64,000 nucleotides of DNA from Ignavibacteriales bacterium (GTDB lineage: Bacteria > Bacteroidota > Ignavibacteria > Ignavibacteriales > Ignavibacteriaceae): positions 1-64,000 of the forward strand of contig DPRR01000025.1 in NCBI GenBank assembly GCA_003538625.1. The letters are read 5' to 3'. Each line of letters opens with the position of its first letter. Positions within the stretch are counted from its first letter, which is position 1. A program made the translations under genes and the position numbers. Positions 17,081 to 24,146 of this stretch are shown here, in pieces. The notes below the pieces were generated by a model, which saw nothing but the letters and a program-made list of their open reading frames with translations, had not been told where the DNA came from and did not search any database.

Positions 17081-18202
17081 TCAAATCAGCATAAACATTT
17101 TTCCGGGAAGTTGTTTTACCATCCCTTTAAATTCTAACGACAGCAGATTGACCAAACAATCAGAAGTTGATTGATTGGTAAGTTCAGCAATCTTATCAAT
17201 TTGTAATGGTTCATTTAACAAACAATTATAAATCTTCTCTTCAAAGATGGTAAGATCCTTTTGTGCTTTGGGAATATTTTTTCCGAGTACCGGTTTTAAT
17301 TTAAGTTCAAGCTCTGTTAAAATATCTTCGGCATTTTTAATCAATTTTGCTTCACCTCTTTGGATAAGCAGGTTTGTTCCTTCAGATTGTTTTACTCCAA
17401 GATTTCCCGGTATCGCAAACACTTCTCTGTTTTGATCAAGAGCTAATCTTGCGGTCTGCATTGCCCCGCCGGTAATTGCAGTTTCTATTACCAGTGTACC
17501 CAATGTTAATCCTGAAATAATTCTATTTCGCTTGGGAAAATTTTCTGCATTTGGAATTGTACCAAGATTAAATTCAGAAATTATAACACCTTTATCACGA
17601 ATATCGTTAAACAGCTTTTTATTCTCAGCAGGATAAATTACATCTAAACCCGAGCCAATAACGGCTATAGTTCTTCCGTTTCTTTTTAATGCCGACGAAT
17701 GCGCCACAGAATCAATACCGCGGGCTAAACCACTTACAATAGTTATATTCTGATCTGTTAAATCATTCACAATTTTTTCAGTTTGTATCTTTCCGTAATT
17801 AGTGGGCTGCCGGGTACCAACAACTGCAATCGAATATTTATCTCTTTCATCAAATTCACCAAGCACATAAAGAACCAAGGGAGGATCATATATTTTTTTT
17901 AAAAGCGGAGGATAATCTTCATCCCAAACAGTAATTATTCTGCCGTTTAGCTTTTCTAATGCCTTTAATTCTTTTTCAAGAAAATTTTGTATCGCTTCTT
18001 TTTGGGTGGAGACTTTACGAATTCTGGATGCGAGTTCTTTACTGATGCCTTCTGTTTCCGTTAACTCTAAAGCTGAAGCAGAAAGAATGTTTGATAATTT
18101 TTTAAATCTGGCAAGTAGATTTCTAATCTTGGCTGGTCCAATCCTCTCAACAGAAAGCAGTAAAAACAGATCGGTTAATTGTTCAAAATTTAGTTTGCCC
18201 AA
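17081..18202 (-). CDS. dprA: DNA-processing protein DprA
   Basis: A 373-aa protein that loads RecA onto single-stranded DNA during natural transformation. Seen: an N-terminal helix-hairpin-helix-like region; the Rossmann-like core with VGTRQPTNYG, SGLARGIDSVAHSSAL, GSGLDVIYPAEN, FPKRNRIISGLTLGTLVIE and FAIPGNLGVKQSEGTNLLIQRGEA; and a C-terminal winged-helix domain (about residues 310-373). Length is typical. Natural competence cannot be inferred from dprA alone. Confidence 0.95.
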   Translation of the reverse strand: MGKLNFEQLTDLFLLLSVERIGPAKIRNLLARFKKLSNILSASALELTETEGISKELASRIRKVSTQKEAIQNFLEKELKALEKLNGRIITVWDEDYPPLLKKIYDPPLVLYVLGEFDERDKYSIAVVGTRQPTNYGKIQTEKIVNDLTDQNITIVSGLARGIDSVAHSSALKRNGRTIAVIGSGLDVIYPAENKKLFNDIRDKGVIISEFNLGTIPNAENFPKRNRIISGLTLGTLVIETAITGGAMQTARLALDQNREVFAIPGNLGVKQSEGTNLLIQRGEAKLIKNAEDILTELELKLKPVLGKNIPKAQKDLTIFEEKIYNCLLNEPLQIDKIAELTNQSTSDCLVNLLSLEFKGMVKQLPGKMFMLI

Positions 18203-18260
18203 TTTTTAATTGTTGAATGATTAATATTATATACTAAAAATGTAAAAAATTTATCTGTTT

Positions 18261-18339
18261 GTCACTTCGACCGAAGCGAGAAATCTTAATATTTAGTTGT
18301 AGAAGATTTCTCACCAACTAAAGTCGGATTCGAAATGAC
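18261..18339. repeat. Hairpin repeat, GTCATTTCGA family, copy 2
   Basis: The ends GTCACTTCGA and TCGAAATGAC are inverted, with an inner pair GAGAAATCTT (18278-18287) and AAGATTTCTC (18303-18312). The stretch from AGATTTCTC to the end closely matches the repeat at 11512-11589. It lies between dprA and the DUF3098 gene. Confidence 0.75.
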
Positions 18340-18386
18340 ATAAAATGATTTCCACAATCTGGAAAAATAAATTGCAGAATAAAAAA

Positions 18387-18671
18387 CTAATTTTCCGTTC
18401 TGACGGACTCTGTTTCCTGGACTGCTTTTTTACGATATAAAATAGAAGCAGGCATCACAACAACAAATCCCAAAAATAATAAAATTGGTGAAACGACCAG
18501 AGACGTAGAACTGTCCCACGTACCCTGTCCCAAAAAATAAAAACCAAGAATAATTAATGCGATGCCTGCTGCAAATAAAATATAATTAGTTTTTTCCCAA
18601 TAGATATTAAAAGGAGAAGGAAGAGATTTAGCACTTGTTTTTACATTTTTCTTTTTTGTCTTTACTGCCAT
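18387..18671 (-). CDS. DUF3098-like small membrane protein
   Basis: A 94-aa protein with a lysine-rich N-terminus and two predicted membrane helices (about residues 30-49 and 60-80). The pattern NYILFAAGIALIILGFYFLGQG recalls the DUF3098 family common in Bacteroidota, whose function is unknown. GGAG lies 5 nt before the ATG on the minus strand. A terminator-like hairpin ends only a few bases before that site, so expression may depend on read-through. Confidence 0.75.
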   Translation of the reverse strand: MAVKTKKKNVKTSAKSLPSPFNIYWEKTNYILFAAGIALIILGFYFLGQGTWDSSTSLVVSPILLFLGFVVVMPASILYRKKAVQETESVRTEN

Positions 18672-18685
18672 AGCTGCTCCATATT

Positions 18686-18721
18686 TAAAATAAAAACCCG
18701 GTGAGGGGGGATTTCACCGGG
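18686..18721 (-). terminator. Intrinsic terminator or attenuator just upstream of the DUF3098 gene
   Basis: On the minus strand CCCGGTGA and TCACCGGG form an 8-bp stem (arms 18721-18714 and 18704-18697), followed by TTTTTA. The U run ends about 10 nt before the Shine-Dalgarno of the next gene. It can end the transcript of the 82-aa gene, or act as a conditional terminator for the DUF3098 gene. Confidence 0.75.
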
Positions 18722-18724
18722 CCT

Positions 18725-18769
18725 GACTCGTTCACTTCAAAGGGCAGGGGAGAACCCTTTGAAAGAGTC
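18725..18769 (-). promoter_or_regulatory. Second leader hairpin next to the terminator
   Basis: TTCAAAGGG (18736-18744) pairs with CCCTTTGAA (18755-18763), and GACTC (18725-18729) with GAGTC (18765-18769), forming a two-part stem 3 nt from the terminator stem. It has no U run of its own. With the terminator it forms a compact two-hairpin leader. Confidence 0.55.
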
Positions 18770-18821
18770 GATTGAAAAATAATTTGATAAATGTTATTTG
18801 TCAAGTATTATTTGATATTAA

Positions 18822-19070
18822 TTATTTACTTATCTGGTATACTATTTTTCTGATAGTATCAAACTGTAAGTATGGATATTCAGCGCGTATTGCATCAATC
18901 GCATCGCCGGCGCTTAGTTTACCGGATCTTAACTGTTTAAATTTTTTCCTGATCTGATAATCTCTTACGGCTTTGTCATCTATTAAACCGTGTGAATCAA
19001 GTAGATCAAATATGTCATCACTTATCAATTCAGATAAAGGATTATCGATTTTTGCTTTTATTTCTCTCAT
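18822..19070 (-). CDS. Small protein of unknown function (82 aa)
   Basis: I do not recognise this gene. It encodes a charged, apparently all-helical soluble protein with NPLSELISDDIFDLLDSHGLI and a C-terminal LSAGDAIDAIRAEYPYLQFD segment that could be helix-turn-helix-like, which is a guess. Evidence that it is real: a strong AGGAGG (19084-19079) lies 8 nt before the ATG at 19070 (5 nt before an alternative GTG at 19073), and structured RNA lies on both sides of the gene. Confidence 0.65.
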   Translation of the reverse strand: MREIKAKIDNPLSELISDDIFDLLDSHGLIDDKAVRDYQIRKKFKQLRSGKLSAGDAIDAIRAEYPYLQFDTIRKIVYQISK

Positions 19071-19159
19071 CACGTGTTCCTCCTAATATGTTTATGTTTG
19101 CGGTTGTCTAGTAAAACGTATCAAATCGTATAATTAAATCTCCTTTATGTGTTTAGTAA

Positions 19160-19216
19160 TTAAAACAAAAAACCGACCAGAGAAATTCCCTAAATCGGTA
19201 CATTTGCAACTCTGGT
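19160..19216 (-). promoter_or_regulatory. Pseudoknot-capable leader RNA ending in a U run
   Basis: Reading the minus strand, ACCAGAG (19216-19210) pairs with CTCTGGT (19182-19176), and ACCGA (19199-19195) pairs with TCGGT (19176-19172). The pairs cross, so they form an H-type pseudoknot or compete. TTTTTTGTTTT follows at once. It resembles a terminator or attenuator about 90 nt upstream of the 82-aa gene. It does not match the preQ1-I or fluoride riboswitch sequences that I know. Confidence 0.45.
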
Positions 19217-19375
19217 TAATTTTCCAACAATTTAATATTTAGACGAACGAAAATTAAAACAGTAGCAAATCGGTTATATTTTTTTCCTTTGTTTATTACT
19301 GATGCAAATATTGACACAAAAAAGTAAAATGTCAAGTATTTTTTTAGCTGATAATACTCCAGAAAAATTTAACCT

Positions 19376-19404
19376 GTCATTCCCGTGAAAACGGGAATCC
19401 ATAG
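19376..19404. repeat. Small hairpin repeat (ATTCCCGT-GAAA-ACGGGAAT)
   Basis: GTCATTCCCGTGAAAACGGG is a perfect 8-bp stem (19379-19386, 19391-19398) with a GAAA loop, then TCCATAG. It looks like a minimal dispersed element of the GTCATTCCCG type found in many genomes. Confidence 0.6.
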
Positions 19405-19512
19405 ATTATTATGATCCTTCAAGATCAGTTATGATCAAAATAAAGTTAGTTTAATCAGTGTCCCAATTCTTAAAATTGAATTTGCTGATTACCATATCTT
19501 AAAAAGATGTTG

Positions 19513-19520
19513 TAAATTTG
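19513..19520 (+). promoter_or_regulatory. -7 promoter motif TAAATTTG upstream of gmd
   Basis: An exact TAnnTTTG match 44 nt upstream of the gmd ATG. A TTTG at 19481-19484 is too far away (28 nt) to be a standard -33 partner. Confidence 0.4.
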
Positions 19521-19564
19521 ATAAGATTTAATTCAATTCATACAGATTAATAAGAAAAATATTA

Positions 19565-20557
19565 ATGAAAACAGCACTTATCACAGGTATAACAGGGCAG
19601 GACGGGGCATACTTAAGTAAGTATCTTTTAGAAAAAAAATATAAAGTAGTTGGAATAACCAGAAACCTGCAGTCCGGTAATTTGAACGGTTTAAGTTTTC
19701 TTGGCGTTGAAAACGATGTTGAACTAGTTGAAGCAAACGTTTTTGATCTTTCAAACATTATTCGTTTGTTGGAAAAATTTAAACCCGATGAATTCTACAA
19801 TCTTGCAGCGCAAAGTTCTGTTGGATTATCATTCGAGCAGCCAATCGGTACACTTGAGTATAACATTATTTCTGTTGCAAATATCTTAGAAGCTATTCGC
19901 ATTGTTGATAAGAAAATAAAAATCTATCAATCTTCCAGCAGCGAAATGTACGGCAATGTTGCACAAAGTAAACTGCCGATTGATGAAGATTTTATAATAC
20001 ATCCTGCAAGTCCATACGCAATTTCTAAAGCTGCCGCACACTGGACCTGTGTAAACTACCGCGAAGCTTACAATTTATTTATCTCAAGCGGAATTTTATT
20101 TAATCACGAATCAGTTTTACGCCGACAAAATTTTGTTACAAAAAAAATTATTTCATCCGCAATAAAAATTAAAAACAAAAAACTTAATTCTCTTAAAGTC
20201 GGAAACACATCTATACAAAGAGATTGGGGTTATGCACCCGAGTACATAAAAGTAATGTGGAAAATGCTGAATGTACCCAAACCCAATGATTATATTATCT
20301 GCACAGGCGAAGCACATACATTGCAGGAGTTTATTGAAAAAGTATTCACAAAACTCGGACTTGATCCTGAAAAGTTTGTAAAGTTTGATAAAGCACTTTA
20401 CCGTCCTGTTGAACTTGAAGTAATTTACGGCAATCCCAAAAGAGCAAAAACAGAACTGGACTGGAAGTACTCCTTATCATTTGATGAGCTTATTGACAAA
20501 CTTATTGAAGACGAAATAAAATTCCAGGAATGGTGGATGAGTAAGACAAATAAATAA
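19565..20557 (+). CDS. gmd: GDP-mannose 4,6-dehydratase
   Basis: A 330-aa extended short-chain dehydrogenase that converts GDP-mannose to GDP-4-keto-6-deoxymannose, precursor of fucose, rhamnose or perosamine. Seen: ALITGITGQDGAYLSKYLLEK at the start, FYNLAAQSSVGLSFEQP, QSSSSEMYGN, catalytic SPYAISKAAAHW (Y-x3-K), and LFNHESVLRRQNFVTKKI, where family members usually have HESPRRGETFV. No partner such as GDP-fucose synthase is in the window. A decayed copy of its 3' end lies at 23048-23092. Confidence 0.92.
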   Translation: MKTALITGITGQDGAYLSKYLLEKKYKVVGITRNLQSGNLNGLSFLGVENDVELVEANVFDLSNIIRLLEKFKPDEFYNLAAQSSVGLSFEQPIGTLEYNIISVANILEAIRIVDKKIKIYQSSSSEMYGNVAQSKLPIDEDFIIHPASPYAISKAAAHWTCVNYREAYNLFISSGILFNHESVLRRQNFVTKKIISSAIKIKNKKLNSLKVGNTSIQRDWGYAPEYIKVMWKMLNVPKPNDYIICTGEAHTLQEFIEKVFTKLGLDPEKFVKFDKALYRPVELEVIYGNPKRAKTELDWKYSLSFDELIDKLIEDEIKFQEWWMSKTNK

Positions 20558-20792
20558 TCCCAGTTGCCTGATCTGCTTTAAATGTTAATTATATATTGCG
20601 CTAGGATACATAATATTTCTTGGAATTTTTCGAGATGGTAACTAATAGAATAAAAAATATCAGTTGGTTTTAAAGTTTACCTTTACTTGGCAATCCTTGA
20701 AATGTAAGTTTAAGACGATTAGGTATAAGGAACAAAATATTTCAATTTTCTATCAGTTATTGTAAAAAATAATTTCTTTTTTTTGTTGACAA

Positions 20793-23030
20793 ATGATCAA
20801 GAACAAAGTTTTTTATTTAAATATTTTTTCATTTTTTTTGATATTGTTTGCCTGCGTATGCGCGCAGACTACACCGATGCCAACAACTACCCCTGGAACG
20901 AATTCAATAACATATAATAGTTCTGAACAAAAATTTTACTTCTATTATAACGGAATTCAAATTTACTCATACTTTGTTGGTAATGGATCAACTTGGGATA
21001 ATTGTGGTGCGACCTTTAATGCGATAAAAGCTAAAGCTATAAATGGTAATTGGTTTTGGCCAAGCTATGTAGGTGGGTTAAAAGTAATCTTAGATAATCA
21101 GCATAAATTTCCTTGGGAATCAGGGGTTCAATTCGAAAGGCTTAATTATTATTTTACGAATGAGACAGTTACTTCAGAGTGGCGCATGAAACTAAATAAT
21201 GATTTTATTGACTATGAATTAAAATTCAAGATAGTTAACCGTACATTGGTATTAAATATTGAAGTAAAAAATAATTCTACAAAAGCAACAGGTTTGCACT
21301 TTGACAGAAGTGAAAATTCAAATAAGAAAAGCATAGTACATATACCTTATTTAAATTTGTTAAATGTTTTATGTTCAGACAACAGTTTTACATCCTTTTT
21401 CGTTGATTGGGAACAAACAAATTGTTCATCAATTTATCCGGTTGATCCTTCAGAGTATACCGTCCCAGATGATGTCTCCAAAAAATCAATCAGGTATTCA
21501 CAACATATTAATTATTATCCAAAGACAAATGGATTAACTAATCAATTAAAGGAAACATTATATTTAACTGTTGCCGCTAGTCTGGATGAGGTATTACCAA
21601 ATATTGTTGCCCCTTATGCACCTAGAAGAGAACAAGCTATTTCCAAAACTATTGTTTCATATGGACCACCGTATACATGGATGTTTAGCCCTCCGAAATG
21701 TAGTCAGTATAATTATGATTATTTTCAGGAAATCAAAAATCGAGGAGTAAATGATTTAGGAGTTATAATAAAAAATTATCAAAAATATGGATATGACAGC
21801 GGCTATCCTGAAATATTACCGGCTAATGACTGGGATAAAAATAATGACCCAAGAAGCCCAGAGTGTAGTAATTATTTACATCCATGCAAAAATACTAATA
21901 ACAGTAAGAATCAGTTATTAATTGACGAAACAGATTTATTACATAACTTAGGATATACTTTTGCACTTCATGAAAATTATGTTGAGGTATATGAAAACGG
22001 AAGTAACTCATACTCTAAGGATGATATTTCAGTGAATAGTGAAGGACGCCCAGTGAGAGGTTGGGCTGAGGGGGGCTGCACTAAACAAGATACTTCCTAT
22101 AAAATAAATACCGATAAAGCTAAAAATTATCTAGCAACCTGGAGTGAAAAGATTAGGAAATCTATTAATCCGGATTTTGGTTACTTAGATGTGTCCAGTG
22201 GAATAAATCCTTCTGAACTAGTTGATTACGATGTATCTGAGATTGATGCTGGTAAGTTTAAAAGAGTATTGACCAATGTAAGAAGTTTTGCCGATAGTTT
22301 AAGAACAAAATATCCTGGCCCAATACAGGGTGAAGGTCAAAATCATTTTCTGTACACGGGATACTTTGATGATTTGGAGGCACCTTTGTTTACAGGCAAT
22401 TATTTTATATACGGCTACAAAGCACCCATGTTAGTTGACTTTGATCTCAGAAAATTACATTCTAAGTCTGCTTTTCACGGTGTAGGATATCAGTATTTAT
22501 TTTTTGCACCCGATTTAGTTAAGAACCAGCTATTGAAAAGAGCTTTAACTTGGGATGAGATATTGACAAATACTGCAACAGAGATTGCGTTTGCACACGC
22601 AGGGATTTTAGCGAAGGCATATGTAGCAGAATTAACAATTGATCAAACCGTATTAGAGTATAACCATACCACACCTATTGCTGCTGCATTAATTAATGCA
22701 ACACCTATAAGTATCCAATACGGATATGATACTTCCTCTACAAATTTACAAACTGCCTCGGAATATATAATAGCTCATCCGAATTATGCTGATATTACCA
22801 ACCCAGAGTTTATGGGAAAAGTAAAAGTAATATATGATAATGGAATAATAGTATACGTGAATCGGCATCCTGATCAAACTTGGAATGTTACTGTTGGCAG
22901 CCCAGACAAATGGTTCAGTTATCACGCATTTGTAAATGGACAAGAACAACTATATGCAGGTCAATCAAATAATACTAGCTTTGTATTACCAGCAAAAAAT
23001 GGTTGGGTAGTATATATTCCTGAATTTTGA
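20793..23030 (+). CDS. Secreted protein of unknown family, glycoside-hydrolase-like layout
   Basis: A 745-aa protein with a signal sequence (residues 1-25, ending near CVCAQ; possible but atypical lipoprotein site). I do not recognise the family. An N-terminal beta-rich half is followed by a segment that reads like a TIM barrel: PYTWMFSPPKC, VNDLGVIIKNYQKYGYDSGYP, ALHENYVEVY, PDFGYLDVSSG (D466) and PGPIQGEGQNH (E514). D466 and E514 look like nucleophile and acid/base candidates, somewhat as in endo-alpha-N-acetylgalactosaminidases (GH101/GH129). This is a fold-level impression only. No T9SS tail is present. It lies between gmd and a gmd remnant, beside the polysaccharide locus, so a polysaccharide substrate is plausible. 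Confidence 0.6.
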   Translation: MIKNKVFYLNIFSFFLILFACVCAQTTPMPTTTPGTNSITYNSSEQKFYFYYNGIQIYSYFVGNGSTWDNCGATFNAIKAKAINGNWFWPSYVGGLKVILDNQHKFPWESGVQFERLNYYFTNETVTSEWRMKLNNDFIDYELKFKIVNRTLVLNIEVKNNSTKATGLHFDRSENSNKKSIVHIPYLNLLNVLCSDNSFTSFFVDWEQTNCSSIYPVDPSEYTVPDDVSKKSIRYSQHINYYPKTNGLTNQLKETLYLTVAASLDEVLPNIVAPYAPRREQAISKTIVSYGPPYTWMFSPPKCSQYNYDYFQEIKNRGVNDLGVIIKNYQKYGYDSGYPEILPANDWDKNNDPRSPECSNYLHPCKNTNNSKNQLLIDETDLLHNLGYTFALHENYVEVYENGSNSYSKDDISVNSEGRPVRGWAEGGCTKQDTSYKINTDKAKNYLATWSEKIRKSINPDFGYLDVSSGINPSELVDYDVSEIDAGKFKRVLTNVRSFADSLRTKYPGPIQGEGQNHFLYTGYFDDLEAPLFTGNYFIYGYKAPMLVDFDLRKLHSKSAFHGVGYQYLFFAPDLVKNQLLKRALTWDEILTNTATEIAFAHAGILAKAYVAELTIDQTVLEYNHTTPIAAALINATPISIQYGYDTSSTNLQTASEYIIAHPNYADITNPEFMGKVKVIYDNGIIVYVNRHPDQTWNVTVGSPDKWFSYHAFVNGQEQLYAGQSNNTSFVLPAKNGWVVYIPEF

Positions 23031-23047
23031 ACTTAAAAACTAATTTT

Positions 23048-23092
23048 GATGAATTAAAATACCGGGAATAGTGGATGAGTAAAACAAAATAA
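23048..23092 (+). pseudogene. Decayed 3' end of a second gmd copy
   Basis: The frame reads DELKYRE-stop-WMSKTK-stop. The intact gmd ends DEIKFQEWWMSKTNK-stop (20510-20557). By eye about 39 of 45 bases match, with one in-frame TAG in place of a Trp codon and one codon missing. No further gmd sequence is seen upstream; the 745-aa gene ends 18 nt before it. Confidence 0.7.
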
Positions 23093-23208
23093 TATTTGCT
23101 TAAACGCAATTTCTTTTTTGTCAAATTTTTTTATTCTTAGAAGAATAAGTTTATTTTAAAAGTAGTTATTTTCGATTTTTATTATCTATTTTTTCGAAGA
23201 TACTCTAT

Positions 23209-24132
23209 ATGAAAAAGTTAGTTTTATTTTTTTTATTTTGGATACCGATTTACAATTCAATCTACTGCCAATCAGAATCACTACATGATGTTTTTCCTTT
23301 AGAGGTGGGCAAGCAGTATTACTATGACTTTAATCTTAATTACGTTTACATAGGATTTAGTTCAAGAAGAGATACAGGTTTAGTTAATTATCAAATAATT
23401 GATAAATCAGAATTTGTGGATTCAACGATATGGCAGTTTAAACAAAAAAGAGGCTTTACTCGATATGCCTATTCATACGGACAAACTACCATATCATGGA
23501 TTGAAGATTCATCATATTTCGAGGTAGTCGAAAAACATCAAGGCTTACATGAACTTTACACACCAGTATTTGACGGGTATAGCTTATTTCCCTTTTTTAA
23601 AAATGCACCCGACTCTGATAAGTTTTATAGATATATTGATACAATTAATAATGGAAGAATTAGTTTTTCTTCGTTCTTTAAACCTGATCCGGTTATGATT
23701 TACTTTACCTACAATGTGAATTATTCATTGGCTCAAGACACTGGAATTGTTACTTCTAAAGCACGGTTACAAGGAGAAATTGTGTTTTATTATACTACGG
23801 CATTTTATCTAAGACAGGTATTTACTGATATTGATAGTGAAATTAATCATACTCCAAAAGGATTTTATTTATCCCAAAACTACCCAAACCCATTTAACCC
23901 AAGCACAAAAATAAGCTGGCAAACTCCAATAGGCAGTTGGCAAACATTAAAAGTTTATGATGTTTTGGGAAATGAAGTTGCAACTTTAGTTAATGAATAT
24001 AGACCAGCTGGTTCTTACGAAATAGAATTTAATCCATCTTCCATCAATCATCATCCATCTTCCAGTGTTTATTTCTATCGTTTGCAAGCTGGTGATTATG
24101 CAGAAACTAAAAAAATGATTTTGTTAAAGTAA
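23209..24132 (+). CDS. T9SS-secreted protein of unknown function (307 aa)
   Basis: The protein has a signal peptide (MKKLVLFFLFWIPIYNSIYC), a middle region of about 200 residues that I do not recognise (beta-rich, many aromatic residues), and a type IX secretion C-terminal sorting domain: LSQNYPNPFNPSTKISW, LKVYDVLGNEVATLVNE, AGSYEIEF, VYFYRLQAGDYAETKKMILLK. The sorting domain should direct it through T9SS to the surface or medium. It is the first of three consecutive cargo genes with nearly identical tails. Confidence 0.85.
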   Translation: MKKLVLFFLFWIPIYNSIYCQSESLHDVFPLEVGKQYYYDFNLNYVYIGFSSRRDTGLVNYQIIDKSEFVDSTIWQFKQKRGFTRYAYSYGQTTISWIEDSSYFEVVEKHQGLHELYTPVFDGYSLFPFFKNAPDSDKFYRYIDTINNGRISFSSFFKPDPVMIYFTYNVNYSLAQDTGIVTSKARLQGEIVFYYTTAFYLRQVFTDIDSEINHTPKGFYLSQNYPNPFNPSTKISWQTPIGSWQTLKVYDVLGNEVATLVNEYRPAGSYEIEFNPSSINHHPSSSVYFYRLQAGDYAETKKMILLK

Positions 24133-24146
24133 TTTTAGGGATATTT

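Larger units (their letters stand above)
19071..19564. other. 494-nt gap between divergent genes
   Basis: No gene is seen here. The gap holds, from left to right, the ribosome-binding site of the 82-aa gene, a pseudoknot-capable element with a U run (minus strand, 19160-19216), a possible minus-strand promoter (TTGACA at 19335-19330 and AATATTTG at 19312-19305, 17-nt spacer), a small hairpin repeat (19376-19404), and a plus-strand -7 motif (19513-19520) for gmd. Confidence 0.6.
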
